From: DAOUEO01 sp963763495
GTDB taxonomy: Bacteria > Chloroflexota > Dehalococcoidia > DSTF01 > JALHUB01
Length of the DNA: 64,000 nucleotides
Assembly: GCA_963763495.1 (NCBI GenBank)
Contig: CAVXOY010000018.1
Coordinates: 1-64,000 of the forward strand
Direction: 5' to 3'
The notes below the pieces were generated by a model. It was not told where the DNA came from and searched no databases. It was given only the letters and a program-made list of their open reading frames with translations. Of this stretch, positions 26,195 through 36,094 are shown in pieces. The position numbers were made by a program, and so were the translations under genes. Numbering within the stretch: the first letter of the stretch is position 1; the number at the start of each line of letters is the position of its first letter.

Positions 26195-26963
26195 ATGTCG
26201 GAACACTTGGAACTAATCGCTCTTAGGCTTCTCCGCCAGCCTCGCCGCTGGCCTTGCCTCCGGACTGGGGGCGCTGCCCGCCATCTTCATGACGCGGGCC
26301 TCGGACAAGTTGATGGACGGCCTGCTCGGGTTCGCCGCCGGGGTCATGCTTGCTGTCACCCTGTTCGGCTTGCTCATCCCCGCCATCGACGAAGGCGGCA
26401 TATGGGTAACGATGTTCGGGCTGGTGGTGGGTGTAGCCGTCCTGGTCTTCATGGACAACTTCGCGCCTCACCCTCACTTCATCCTGGGAGCGAACGACGT
26501 CCCCAACAGCTCTCCCGCCCGCTTGCGCCGGATCCGGCTGCTGCTCTTGGCGATAACCATCCATAACCTCCCCGAAGGTTTCGCCGTCGGCGTTGCCTTT
26601 GGCACCGAAAACATCGATGCCGGGCTCATCCTTGCCCTCGGCATCGGGCTTCAGAACCTGCCCGAGGGGCTGGCCGTCGCATTGCCGATGGTTAGAGAGG
26701 GTTACAGTTCACGACGAGGCATAGGCTATGCGACCCTCAGCGGCCTGGTGGAGCCGCTAGCAGGACTCATCGGCGTTTCCCTGGTCGTCCTCCTCACCCC
26801 TCTGCTTCCCTTCGCGCTCGCCTTCGCTGCCGGCGCCATGCTCTACGTGCTCGTCGACGAGATCATCCCCGAAAGCCATCGGCGCGGCCACGACAACGCT
26901 GCCACCATGGGCACGCTCGCGGGCTTTGGGCTCATGCTGGTCTTGGAGCGTCTGTTTTCCTGA
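26195..26963 (+). CDS. ZIP-family metal transporter, frameshifted near the start
   Basis: An ATG at 26195 (MSEHLELIAL) is followed near 26222 by a frame change into GFSASLAAGLASGLGALPAI and the long frame from 26289. Joined length is about 256 residues with eight predicted helices. The metal-binding helices are intact: AITIHNLPEGFAVGVAFG (helix 4) and LGIGLQNLPEGLAVALP (helix 5), as in ZupT-type importers of Zn2+, Fe2+ or Mn2+. It is in the same direction as the Nramp gene, 170 bases on. Confidence 0.82.
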
Positions 26964-26980
26964 ACAACAGAGAAAATGCC

Positions 26981-27010
26981 TTGACACTCCTCTCGCCCCC
27001 TGAGTAAGAT
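26981..27010 (+). promoter_or_regulatory. Promoter of pyrG
   Basis: TTGACA (26981-26986), an 18-base spacer and TAAGAT (27005-27010), about 50 bases before the pyrG start. Confidence 0.75.
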
Positions 27011-27061
27011 ATTTGGTGGGCGGCGCCTCCTGAGCGCCGCCTAATCCATAGATAGAGGGCG

Positions 27062-28745
27062 ATGCCGAAGTACATATTCGTCACAGGCGGGGTAGTCAGC
27101 TCCGTCGGCAAAGGGATAGCAACGGCGGCTATCGGCCGCATCCTCAAGAGCCGCAACATCTCTGTCTCCATCCAGAAACTCGACCCCTACCTCAACGTTG
27201 ACCCCGGCACCATGTCGCCTTACCAGCACGGCGAAGTATTCGTCACCAGCGACGGTGCGGAGACTGACCTCGACCTGGGACACTACGAGCGCTTCATCGA
27301 TGAGGACCTCACCGGCCTCAGTTCCGTGACCACCGGTCAGATATACCAGGCCGTCATCCAGAAAGAGCGGCGGGGCGATTTCCTGGGTGGTACCATCCAG
27401 GCGATCCCCCACATCACCGGCGAGATCAAGAACCGCATCCGTGACGTGGCCCGGGCCAGCGGCAGCGATGTCATCATCGTCGAGGTCGGCGGCACCGTAG
27501 GCGACATCGAAGGCCAGCCCTTCCTGGAGGCGATCCGTCAGATGCGCAACGAGGAGGGAAGGGAGAACCTGCTCGCCATCCACGTAACCCTCCTCCCCTA
27601 CATCGGCTCCACCGGCGAGATCAAGACCAAGCCCACTCAGCACAGCGTCCGCGAGTTGCGCAGCGTCGGTATCCAGCCCGACGTCATCGTCTGTCGCAGC
27701 GACTACGCGATGACGTCAGGAGACCAAGGACAAGATCGCCCTCTTCTGCGACGTCGAGAAGCGGGCTGTCGTCCCTCTCCGTACCATGTCCAGCATCTAT
27801 CAGGTGCCCCTCGTCCTCGAAGAGGCCGGTCTGGGCGATCTGATCATCGAGCGCCTCGGCCTTCCCGCCGGCTCCCGCGACCTGCGCGGCTGGCGTGAGT
27901 TGGTGGACCGCCTTCTCCATCCAAGCGGCAGGGTGGTTGTGGCCATCGCCGGCAAATACGTGGAACTGCCCGACGCCTACCTCTCCGTCAAAGAGTCCCT
28001 CATCCATGCCGGCATCCATCATGACGTAGCGGTGGACATCGAATGGGTTCACTCCCAGATACTGGAGGAGCCGGACGGCGAGGCGATCCTCCAGCGTGTC
28101 CACGGTATCATCGTGCCGGGTGGCTTCGGCGAGCGCGGCATCGAAGGCAAGATTAGGGCTGCTCGCTTTGCCCGCGAGCAAGAGGTACCGTACCTGGGCC
28201 TGTGCCTGGGGATGCAGGTAATGGTCGTTGAAGCGGCCCGCTTGGCCTTTGGTGACGACACCGCCAACTCCACCGAGTTTGCACCCGATACCCCCTATCC
28301 CGTCATAAGCCTCCTCGAAGAACAGCGCGGCGTCTGCGAGATGGGCGGCACGATGCGCCTGGGCAGCTACCCCTGCCGTCTTGTCCCGGGCACCCGCGCC
28401 CATCAGGCCTACGGTGTGGAGGAGGTCAGGGAGCGTCACCGTCACCGCTACGAGTTCAACAAGGCCTTCGAAGAGCCCCTGGCCGGGGTCGGTCTGATCG
28501 CCAGCGGCCTCTCTCCTGATGGCTCGCTGGTCGAGATCTGTGAGATGCAGGACCATCCCTTCATGGTCGGCACTCAGTTCCACCCCGAGTTTCGCTCTCG
28601 CCCCGACCGCCCCCATCCCCTCTTCCGGGACTTCATAGCGGCGGCCAAGGCAAGAGCTCTCGGGGAAGCGTCTTCGCCCGCCTATTCGCGGTCGGAAAGC
28701 GATATCGCTGCTCCCGCCGCCCACGGTGATACTCACGGCCAGTGA
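27062..28745 (+). CDS. pyrG: CTP synthase, frameshifted
   Basis: The synthetase domain begins [20 protein letters not shown], with the P-loop-like [10 protein letters not shown] and [21 protein letters not shown] surplus G near 27720 breaks the frame; removing it gives [20 protein letters not shown]. The glutaminase domain has the nucleophile Cys in [14 protein letters not shown] and the His/Glu of [15 protein letters not shown]. Joined length about 560 residues, normal. It makes CTP from UTP, ATP and glutamine. Being essential, its break is best explained as a sequencing error. Confidence 0.9.
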
Positions 28746-28874
28746 ACGCCGTGTTTCCTTTGCCCGGTTCTTCAGCCGTCGGCCGTGTTCTCATCCAATG
28801 GGGCAACAGTCTACAATTGTTGAGAGGGCCCTATTTCCTAACCGCTGGTTGACCAGCGAGTGCCGGAGAGACAC

Positions 28875-29543
28875 ATGAGACTCTTTCTTGATACCGCGAA
28901 CATCGATGAGATCCGTGAGGTGGCCCGAATGGGTGTCCTCTCGGGCGTCACAACGAATCCAACCCTAATGGCCAAGGAGAAGGGTGTCGAGTATAGGGAG
29001 AGAGTGGTGGAGATCTGCGAGGTGGTGAAGGGGCCGGTCTCCGCCGAGTGCATCGCCCGCGATGTCCCCGGCCTCATCGCCGAAGCGAAAGAAGTCGCTG
29101 CCTGGCACCCCAACGTCGTCGTCAAGATTCCTATCGATGCGGTCGGTCTTGAGGCTACGTCCAAACTGTCTCGGGAAGGCGTCAAAGTGAACATGACGCT
29201 CGTCTTTTCCGCCAACCAGGCTCTTCTGGCGGCTCTTGCCGGCGCTGCCTACGTGAGCCCCTTCGTCGGCCGCCTCGACGATGCCGGCCACGATGGCATG
29301 GAGGTCGTCCGCGACGCTGTGGAGATTATCGATCGCTACCATCTGCCTTCTCAGGTCATTGCCGCCAGCCTGCGGCACCCCCGCCACGTCATCGCCGCCG
29401 CCAAATGCGGTGCTCCCGTTGCCACCTTGCCTTATAAAGTGTTCATGGCTATGCTTAAGCATCCCTTGACCGATGTCGGTATCGAGCGCTTCCTCGCCGA
29501 CGCGCAGACATACTCCAGAACAACGACGCGAAAACAAAGTTGA
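28875..29543 (+). CDS. tal: Transaldolase / fructose-6-phosphate aldolase-like
   Basis: A 222-residue short transaldolase (type 3B/4 size). It starts MRLFLDTANIDEIREVARMG, then GVTTNPTLMAKE, and the Schiff-base Lys84 lies in NVVVKIPID. The last part (KCGAPVATLPYKVFMAMLKH, then PLTD) is the usual C-terminal signature. The ATG at 28875 is preferred over the GTG at 28860. It works in the non-oxidative pentose phosphate pathway; aldolase activity on fructose 6-phosphate cannot be excluded. Confidence 0.9.
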   Translation: MRLFLDTANIDEIREVARMGVLSGVTTNPTLMAKEKGVEYRERVVEICEVVKGPVSAECIARDVPGLIAEAKEVAAWHPNVVVKIPIDAVGLEATSKLSREGVKVNMTLVFSANQALLAALAGAAYVSPFVGRLDDAGHDGMEVVRDAVEIIDRYHLPSQVIAASLRHPRHVIAAAKCGAPVATLPYKVFMAMLKHPLTDVGIERFLADAQTYSRTTTRKQS

Positions 29544-29584
29544 GCTTCCGTCGAGGGGGTATTTGTGGTAAACATGGCAGGTGA

Positions 29585-29590
29585 TATAAT
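29585..29590 (+). promoter_or_regulatory. Putative -10 box upstream of rho
   Basis: TATAAT at 29585-29590 with a weak TTGTGG 16 bases upstream (29563-29568). It leaves about 85 bases of leader before rho. Confidence 0.45.
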
Positions 29591-29683
29591 ATGAAGCTGT
29601 AGCCACGAGCTGGCAGTGCTTCATCTCCCGCATTTTACAGAAACCCCGTGAGTCTATACCATGATCAGCCGAGGACTGTGACT

Positions 29684-30967
29684 ATGAGTCCACCGACCGG
29701 GCTAAACATCGCTGAGCTAGAAACGAAGACGCGCGAAGACCTAATGGACATCGCGAAGGAGCTTGGTATCTCCGGATACAGCTCTCTGAAAAAGCAGGAC
29801 CTGATCTTCCGTCTGCTCCAGGCCCAAACAGAGCGGGAAGGTAACATCTTCAGCGGTGGCGTCCTCGATCTCGTCGACGACGGCTACGGCTTCCTGCGCA
29901 GCGAGAGCCTCCTCCCCGGCATCAACGACGTCTACGTTTCCCAGTCTCAGATCCGTCGCTTCGCCCTCCGCACCGGCGACTACGTCACCGGCCAGGTGCG
30001 GCCCCCCAAGGACAGCGAAAGATATTACGGGCTGCTTCGCGTGGAAGCGATCAACGGTCTCGACCCCGAGGTCGCGAAGGGTCGTCCCTACTTCGAGAGT
30101 CTGACCGCCATCTTCCCCGACCGCCTGCTCAACTTGGAGACAACCCCCGAGCAGCTTTCGGCGCGGGTCATTAACCTGATCGCTCCTATTGGTCGTGGCC
30201 AGCGCGGTCTGATCGTCTCTCCGCCTAAGGCAGGCAAGACGTTTCTTCTCAAGGCAATTGCCCACGGCGTCACCACCAACTACACCGATGTTCACCTCAT
30301 GGTGCTCCTTATCGGCGAGCGTCCCGAGGAAGTCACCGACATGAAACGCTCCATCGTGCACGGCGAGGTGATAAGCTCCACCTTTGACGAGCCGGTGGAA
30401 GACCACGTCCGCGTCGCCGAGGTCGGCCTCGACCGCGCCAAGCGTCTCGTCGAGTGCGGCAAGGACGTTGTCATCCTTCTCGACAGCATCACCCGTCTCA
30501 CCCGCGCCTACAACTTGGCGATGCCTACCAGCGGTCGCACCCTCTCCGGCGGCATCGATCCCATCGCCCTGCACCCACCCAAGCGTTTCTTCGGCGCTGC
30601 CCGCAACACCGAGGAAAGCGGTAGCCTCACCATCATCGGCACCTGCCTGATCGATACCGGTAGCCGCATGGATGAGGTTATCTACGAGGAGTTCAAGGGT
30701 ACGGGCAACATGGAAGTCCACCTTGACCGGCGCCTCTCCGAGCGGCGGATATGGCCCGCCATCGACATCCACCGTAGCGGCACCCGTCGCGAAGAGCTGC
30801 TTTTGGATGAGGAGACCCTGCGTCAGGTCTGGCTGGTCCGCCGCATGACGGCCATGATCAGCGCCAACGCCCCCAATCCCACCGAGGCGACGGAGCGCCT
30901 GCTGGAGAGGCTCGCCCGGACCAGCAACAACGCTGAGTTCCTGGCCACCCTCAAGCAAGAGATCTAA
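29684..30967 (+). CDS. rho: Transcription termination factor Rho
   Basis: A 427-residue Rho with all domains: N-terminal Rho_N helix bundle ([20 protein letters not shown]), cold-shock RNA-binding fold ([20 protein letters not shown]), Walker [19 protein letters not shown], Walker [17 protein letters not shown], the Q-loop/R-loop region [19 protein letters not shown] and arginine finger [11 protein letters not shown]. The ATG at 29684 is chosen over a GTG at 29648 because gagga precedes it. It is a hexameric helicase ending untranslated transcripts. Confidence 0.95.
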   Translation: MSPPTGLNIAELETKTREDLMDIAKELGISGYSSLKKQDLIFRLLQAQTEREGNIFSGGVLDLVDDGYGFLRSESLLPGINDVYVSQSQIRRFALRTGDYVTGQVRPPKDSERYYGLLRVEAINGLDPEVAKGRPYFESLTAIFPDRLLNLETTPEQLSARVINLIAPIGRGQRGLIVSPPKAGKTFLLKAIAHGVTTNYTDVHLMVLLIGERPEEVTDMKRSIVHGEVISSTFDEPVEDHVRVAEVGLDRAKRLVECGKDVVILLDSITRLTRAYNLAMPTSGRTLSGGIDPIALHPPKRFFGAARNTEESGSLTIIGTCLIDTGSRMDEVIYEEFKGTGNMEVHLDRRLSERRIWPAIDIHRSGTRREELLLDEETLRQVWLVRRMTAMISANAPNPTEATERLLERLARTSNNAEFLATLKQEI

Positions 30968-31009
30968 AAGAATTCTCTCGCCTGTGCGCCCCGATCGGAC
31001 TGCCTCCGA

Positions 31010-31051
31010 TTGAATCTGGAGATCTGCCTTTCTGCCGGCCTTCAGATTCAA
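31010..31051 (+). terminator. Inverted repeat after rho
   Basis: ttgaatctg (31010-31018) and cagattcaa (31043-31051) form a 9-base perfect stem with a 24-base loop. There is no T-tract. It may be a weak terminator or an operator; the next promoter starts nine bases later. Confidence 0.4.
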
Positions 31052-31059
31052 CCAAGGGG

Positions 31060-31089
31060 TTGACTTATTGGAAAACCAACGGGTAAAAT
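31060..31089 (+). promoter_or_regulatory. Promoter of the LysM-M23 gene
   Basis: TTGACT (31060-31065), an 18-base spacer and TAAAAT (31084-31089). Confidence 0.6.
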
Positions 31090-31191
31090 AGCGCGAGTTG
31101 GGCTTCCAGCCCCCTTGACAAGATGGTGTAAAATACCTCGTAGTTTGCGAACAGCAAACCGGAGGAGTCGTCGAAGTAGGAGGCAAGGAGC

Positions 31192-32416
31192 ATTAGAGGC
31201 ACGCTCAGCCCACGTTCGCCGAAGCCGCCGAGACGGCTAGGGACGTGCAACGGAAACGGCCTGGGTCACCAGCCCCCAATCCCCGCAGGATCTTGCCGTA
31301 AGCATCGGCATTCTGCCCATATACTTATCCTCGCGGTTATTTCTGTATCTATTGTTTGCGCCGCGTCCTTTGCTGGCCATCTCCACATCGCTTCTCACGA
31401 CAACTCCTCGTCTGTAAACGGTCTCTCCTTCTCCGGCGTAGCCGCCGCTGTCGTCCCCAGCGAAGAATCGGTGCTCCGCTCACCGTTGTTGCCGCTTACC
31501 ACCGTTTCTACGCAACAAGAGGAAGCCGCCCCGCTTCCTGCTCCCACGCCCACGCCGACGCCGGAGGTCTCGCTGTTTGCCGCCTCTGTCTTGCCTGAGG
31601 TAGTGACGCCGGAGCCGGTGAAGCCTGCGTTCTTCGTCTACACCGTCCAAGAAGGAGACACGGTGGGTAGCGTGGCCGCTCGCTTCGGCATCTCCGTCCA
31701 CCTCAATCCTCTGGAACAACCTTGACCTGGAGAACGCGGACGCCCTGTCCGTCGGCCAGCAGCTCCGCGTCCCCAACAGCGATGGCATCATCTACGAAGT
31801 CCGCCTTGGGGACACCCTGAGCGATGTGGCCGGCTACTTCGGCGTTGAGGTCGATGACATACTGGACTTCCCAGCCAACAACCTCGAGAGCGTCGACGAC
31901 ATCGTCGAGAACCAGACGGTGTTCATCCCCAACGGGTCGATGCCGGCGCCCGCTGAGCCCGTACCCGTGGTGACGGAAGTCGATGATCCTACTCCTGACA
32001 GCGAGCCGGCAGACTCGCCACCGCCGTCGAGTGGGCCCTCCTCCGCTGCCGGTTTCGTCTGGCCGGCCAGCGGCCCCATCTCCAGCTACTTCAGCGGCGG
32101 CCACCCGCTCGGCATTGACATCGACCAGTTCAACAGCCCGGGCGCGCCCATATATGCCGCCGCGTCTGGCACCGTCACCTTCGCCGGTGGCACCACCTGC
32201 TGCTCCTACGGCCTGTACATCGTCATCAACCATGGGAACGGCCTGGAGACCCTATACGCCCACCTCGGCTCCTTCATCGTCTCTCAGGGCCAGTACGTTG
32301 AGCAGGGACAGGTTATCGGCTACGTCGGCCTGACCGGCTACACGACCGGCTACCACCTCCACTTCGAGGTGCACCTGAACGGCCAGGTCGTCGACCCCTT
32401 GGGCTATCTGCCCTAG
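31192..32416 (+). CDS. LysM and M23-peptidase cell-wall hydrolase, frameshifted
   Basis: The frame is open from a TAG at 31177. AGGAGG at 31178-31183 sits eight bases before an ATT codon (31192), and no ATG/GTG is available before the membrane segment, so a rare ATT start or a miscalled ATG is likely. Order: basic N-terminus, membrane helix (HILILAVISVSIVCAASFAG), Pro/Thr spacer, LysM 1 (FFVYTVQEGDTVGSVAARFG), LysM 2 (IIYEVRLGDTLSDVAGYFGV), spacer, and a peptidase M23 domain with zinc ligands in GGHPLGIDID and YHLHFEVHLNG. An extra C near 31698 causes the break. It likely cleaves peptidoglycan cross-links outside the membrane. Confidence 0.8.
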
Positions 32417-32498
32417 GCAGTCCTAACCCCCGAACGGATCTCTTTCGTCCGCCGTACGCTATGCCTTTGACTGGTAGTCTGGGGTTATGTCTTTGTGT

Positions 32499-33131
32499 CT
32501 AGCGCTTGTAGTCGAGGAGGGAGACCTGCGTCTCGCTGGGCAGCGATGAGTGGGTGATCGTGAGGCGGGGTTGGGGATCGACGAGAGTAACGCTCATCTC
32601 CTTGAGAAAACCTTCTACGCTCTCCAGCTTCGCCGTCGCCGTCGGCGTCGCGTAGTTCATAGGGATGACAAGCTTCGGCTCCAGCAGGTTGACCGTCTCG
32701 GCGGCCGCGGCGGCGTCCAGCGTTCCCCCGCCCCCTACGGGGATCAGCAGCACGTCCACACCGCTCATCTCCTCAACCTGCTCCGACGTTGGGACGTGGT
32801 CCAACCTCCCCAGGTGGCAGATGCGGAGGTTCTCCGTCTCGATGACGTAGGCGGCGTTCTTCGCCTCTTCGCTCCCCCTGTTGTGGCGGGTGGATATGCC
32901 GGTGATGAGCACGCCCGCTCGTTCATACTCCCCCGGCCCCCAGACCACCAGCGGCGACCCGCTGACCCCCGCCAGATAGCTATGGTCAGGATGGTCGCAG
33001 CTTACGGTGACGATATCCGCCGCCGGTTTCCCGATGGCGTAGCCGCTGCTCTTGGGGCAAGGGTCGGTGACGATTGCCGCCTCCCGGCTGCGGAGGCGAA
33101 AGCAGGAGTGTCCTAGCCAAGTAAGCTCCAT
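32499..33131 (-). CDS. UlaG-like MBL-fold protein with altered metal ligands
   Basis: A 210-residue metallo-beta-lactamase-fold protein. The N-terminus MELTWLGHSCFRLRS is typical of the UlaG-like group. The metal motif that is normally THxHxDH reads SCDHPDH, so the first His is a Cys. The later HLGDLGH-type motif reads ICHLGRLDH, where the usual Asp is Arg. One or both metal sites may therefore be altered. A TATACT box lies only seven bases before the ATG, so the mRNA is predicted to be leaderless. Reaction unknown. Confidence 0.75.
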   Translation of the reverse strand: MELTWLGHSCFRLRSREAAIVTDPCPKSSGYAIGKPAADIVTVSCDHPDHSYLAGVSGSPLVVWGPGEYERAGVLITGISTRHNRGSEEAKNAAYVIETENLRICHLGRLDHVPTSEQVEEMSGVDVLLIPVGGGGTLDAAAAAETVNLLEPKLVIPMNYATPTATAKLESVEGFLKEMSVTLVDPQPRLTITHSSLPSETQVSLLDYKR

Positions 33132-33138
33132 CACCGGC

Positions 33139-33168
33139 AGTATAGCATGCGACCCCGCCTTCAGTCAG
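33139..33168 (-). promoter_or_regulatory. Leaderless promoter of the MBL-fold gene
   Basis: On the minus strand CTGACT (33163-33168), an 18-base spacer and TATACT (33139-33144), ending seven bases before the start codon at 33131. Confidence 0.6.
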
Positions 33169-33251
33169 CTACTTGCTGAGGCTCCAGGCCGATGATCAGC
33201 AGCGTAATGATCATTGCGCTCATCCTTTTAGCGCCCAGACGTTTCCTGAGG

Positions 33252-33257
33252 TATAAT
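33252..33257 (+). promoter_or_regulatory. Putative -10 box of the hrcA operon
   Basis: TATAAT at 33252-33257, 62 bases before hrcA. The -35 region (tttagc / tagcgc) is weak. No CIRCE element is present here. Confidence 0.5.
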
Positions 33258-33319
33258 TGGGGCGTCTGCAATTGCCGCAGAGGTTGTGACAACCCATGCT
33301 TTACCGCGTTTAGGACAGT

Positions 33320-34363
33320 ATGGCTATGTTGACGGAAAGAACATCCCAGATACTCGTCCACATCATCGGTGAATACGTGGATACCGCCCTGCCGGTCGGG
33401 TCCGAGACCATAGTCCGCAAGTACAGCTTGCCGTTCTCAGCAGCCACCGTCCGCAACGAGATGGTGCGCTTGGAGGAAGAAGGCTACATCACCCATCCCC
33501 ATACCTCAGCCGGCCGCATCCCCTCCGACAAAGGCTATCGCTACTACGTCGAGAGCCTGATGGAAGAGGATGACCTGCCGCCGGACGAGAAGCAGTCCAT
33601 CCGCCAGCGCTTCCACCGCGTCGAGCGTGCGGCTGACAGGCGGCCGGACTCTCTAGAGGAGTGGGTGCGCTTAGCGGCGATCGTCCTTGCCGAAAGCGTA
33701 CACAACGCTGTCGTTGCCACTGTCCCCCGCGCGCCCCAGTGCCGCCTCCAGCACGTGGAGATGGTCTCTCTCGACCAGAAGCGGGCCCTCCTGATAGTCG
33801 TCTTCCTGGGGGCCCAGGTCAGGCGGCGGGTCATAACCTTCTCCGACCCCATCGACCAGGAGCAGCTTGTCGCCCTTGCCGGCCGTTTGAGCGACGCCTA
33901 CGGTGGCTTCAACCTGGCCCAAGTGAAAGCCGACGAGACGGCATCTCTATCGTCTCTGGAGCGGCGGCTGGCTGAGTTCGTGGCCGAGATCATGGCAATC
34001 GAGGAGCAGTCGCTGTTTGAGGAAGCCTATCTCGGCGGCATGCTTCATATGTTCAACCAGCCCGAGTTCTCGCAGATGGATATCGCTATGGAGATGATGG
34101 CCGCACTTGAAGAAGGGAATCTCCCCAAGGCGATCCCCTTCGAGAGCCTCCCCGGCGAGGGTGTGGGCGTAGTCATCGGCGGCGAGAACCACGGCGACAC
34201 AATGCGCCGCTGCAGCGTCGTCCTCACCCGCTACGGCATCCCCAGCACCGCCACCGGCGCCCTTGCCGTCGTCGGTCCCACCCGCATGCGCTACTGGCGC
34301 GTGATCCCGACCCTTCGCTACCTCTCCTCCCTGATGGGGGAGCGGGTGGCCCAGTTGTGCTAG
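33320..34363 (+). CDS. hrcA: Heat-inducible transcription repressor HrcA
   Basis: A 347-residue HrcA. The winged helix is N-terminal (LTERTSQILVHIIGEYVDTA; SAATVRNEMVRLEEEGYITH), followed by the invariant PHTSAGRIPSDKGYRYYVES. The dimer/GAF-like domain follows and the C-terminus VVGPTRMRYWRVIPTLRYLS is family-typical. An ATG at 33326 is an alternative start. It binds CIRCE; the only CIRCE seen in the window precedes groEL at 63327. It heads hrcA-grpE-dnaK. Confidence 0.95.
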   Translation: MAMLTERTSQILVHIIGEYVDTALPVGSETIVRKYSLPFSAATVRNEMVRLEEEGYITHPHTSAGRIPSDKGYRYYVESLMEEDDLPPDEKQSIRQRFHRVERAADRRPDSLEEWVRLAAIVLAESVHNAVVATVPRAPQCRLQHVEMVSLDQKRALLIVVFLGAQVRRRVITFSDPIDQEQLVALAGRLSDAYGGFNLAQVKADETASLSSLERRLAEFVAEIMAIEEQSLFEEAYLGGMLHMFNQPEFSQMDIAMEMMAALEEGNLPKAIPFESLPGEGVGVVIGGENHGDTMRRCSVVLTRYGIPSTATGALAVVGPTRMRYWRVIPTLRYLSSLMGERVAQLC

Positions 34364-34394
34364 TTGGAATTAGGAGGAGAAGCTAGAGGAAAGG

Positions 34395-35054
34395 ATGTCC
34401 GAACAAGAACAAGAGGGAGAGCGGCCGTCGATCCTGGACCACCGCAGCTCCGCCGGAGGAAAGAAAAGCGCCGAATCGGCGAAACCCGCCGCTGAAGCCA
34501 AAGACATCGAGGCTCTGAAGGCCGGCCTCGAAGAAGAGAAGAAGAAGGCCGAGGCCTACCTCGCCAACTGGCAGCGGGCCGCCGCCGACTTCCAGAACTA
34601 CAAGCGCCGCACCGAGCAGGAACGGGAAGAGTTGGGACGGCTGGCCAACGCCGCCCTCGTCATCAACATCCTGCCCACCCTCGATGACCTGGAGCGCGCC
34701 CTCACCAGCGTCGATAGCCATCTCGCCGGCCTCACCTGGATCGACGGCATATGGCTGATCTACCGCAAGCTCCAGGCCGTCCTCGAGGCGAGCGGTGTCA
34801 AGCAGATCAATACCGAGGGCCAGGAGTTCGACCCCCGTTTCCACGAAGCCGTCATGACCGGTGAGGGCGAGGAGAACAAGATAATCTCCGAAGTCCAGAA
34901 GGGCTACATGCTCGGCGACCGCGTCATCCGACCCGCCGCCGTCGTCGTCGGCCGCGGCCAAGAGAAGAGAATCCGAATCTGGAGGCGGTTAGCTGGGCGC
35001 TATGGGTTACGGACAGTATGGACAGCGAGACGGACATACGGGATTGAGCAATGA
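34395..35054 (+). CDS. grpE: Nucleotide exchange factor GrpE
   Basis: GrpE of 219 residues as read. A charged disordered N-terminus leads to the long coiled coil (EEEKKKAEAYLANWQRAAAD, FQNYKRRTEQEREELGRLAN) and the beta-wing domain (EGQEFDPRFHEAVMTGEGEE; GYMLGDRVIRPAAVVVGRGQ). GrpE normally ends soon after VVVGRG. The last 30 residues here look out of frame: shifting one base gives a Glu/Asp-rich tail ending near 35045. The true end is therefore uncertain by a few bases. It releases ADP from DnaK. Confidence 0.9.
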   Translation: MSEQEQEGERPSILDHRSSAGGKKSAESAKPAAEAKDIEALKAGLEEEKKKAEAYLANWQRAAADFQNYKRRTEQEREELGRLANAALVINILPTLDDLERALTSVDSHLAGLTWIDGIWLIYRKLQAVLEASGVKQINTEGQEFDPRFHEAVMTGEGEENKIISEVQKGYMLGDRVIRPAAVVVGRGQEKRIRIWRRLAGRYGLRTVWTARRTYGIEQ

Positions 35055-35899
35055 GCCCGTTTCTGAGGAAGTAGAGAGCGGCCAAATTCGCTTCCGGCTG
35101 GCCTACCTGAAGACACCGCAAAATGAGGCGCATTTTGTGATTCACGCAGATCCGCGCTTCCGGACCTACTCCAGCGATCTCCAGCCTGAAGGGGTGCTTG
35201 AGAGACTGGGCTTCCAACCGTTTCCCACGTGCAACGTGTTGGGTGGGGGATGCCACTGACCTGTATTTCGCTGAGGCCCGTTCAGACGCAAGGCAGCGCG
35301 GAGACATGCTTCGCGAATCAGCCCACTCACGATGCGTACAAGCGTTTCATTGAGTACTTTCCGGGCTTAGTCAAGACGATGATGGATGTCGACTTCAAGC
35401 TCCGAATGGCGGGCTTTGACATCTTTCCTTGGGAGGGTGTGGGTATGAAGCCCTGGGACATCACTAGTGGCGTCAAGGAGATCTTTGTACCACCCGCCCA
35501 TGAGCACGAGGCCTACGTCAAGATCCGTGACATCATCAAGAAGGCACACGCTACGTTACTCGCTTGCTGACCCCTATGTGGACAGCGACCTATTTCGACT
35601 GCTTTCGAACGTTGATCCAAAGGTTCAGGTGCGCATTCTTACGCGTAATACTGCCGAATGACTTTACTCTAGAACTGCAAAAGTTCCGCGGTGAAGGTCA
35701 TAACGTCGAGGCACGAGGCGACTCTACCTTACTGCACGATCGGTTTATTCTCGCTGATGCGGAGTGCTATCATCTTGGCCCCTCGATCAAAGACGCGGGC
35801 GTCAAGGGCTTCGCGATCAGCCTGATGGAAGATCGGACGGTTGTAGAGGCCATACGCAAAGTCGTACAACAGGCCTGGGAGGGGGCGAATCCTCTCTAG
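35002..35899 (+). CDS. PLD-like (HDR motif) protein between grpE and dnaK, multiply frameshifted
   Basis: Pieces in three frames follow each other in order: NEAHFVIHADPRFRTYSSDL; DATDLYFAEARSDARQRGDM; DAYKRFIEYFPGLVKTMMDV and VKIRDIIKKAHATLL; ADPYVDSDLFRLLSNVDPKV; and LPNDFTLELQKFRGEGHNVE with STLLHDRFILADAECYHLG. The DPYVD and LHDRFIL blocks resemble the second half of a phospholipase-D-like nuclease/transferase fold, with HDR in place of HKD. At least four breaks are needed, so it is damaged or badly sequenced. GC is visibly lower than in the flanking heat-shock genes, suggesting insertion. Start uncertain (ATG 35002 or TTG 35044). Confidence 0.5.
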
Positions 35900-36094
35900 G
35901 CTATTGACACTAACCAGAGGGGGTCGCCCCGCCACAGGGGCTCCGGGGATGCGCCCCCAAGAGCAGGGATACATCCCTGGGTGGGCAGGGTGGGAAAATC
36001 CATCGTCGTCTAGCAGATAGACGGCAAGCGATCTCTAGCTGAGAAACAAGCTATCATCTAATCAAACATATCGCCTTAAGCGGAGGAGACTACC

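Noticed and set aside
31115..31134. Second promoter (TTGACA, TAAAAT) before the LysM-M23 gene
   Set aside because: The spacer is only eight bases.
31195..31330. Possible c-di-AMP (ydaO) riboswitch before the LysM-M23 gene
   Set aside because: GCCGAAG-CCG-CGG and AATCC...GTAAGC resemble parts of the ydaO consensus and the context fits. But GGGGUGAAUC and CAGCUAAC are missing, the spacing is too short, and the stretch is an in-frame coding N-terminus with an RBS.
33228..33256. CIRCE-like sequence before hrcA
   Set aside because: ttagcgccc and gaggtataa match only part of the CIRCE arms, and the spacer is 11 bases, not nine.
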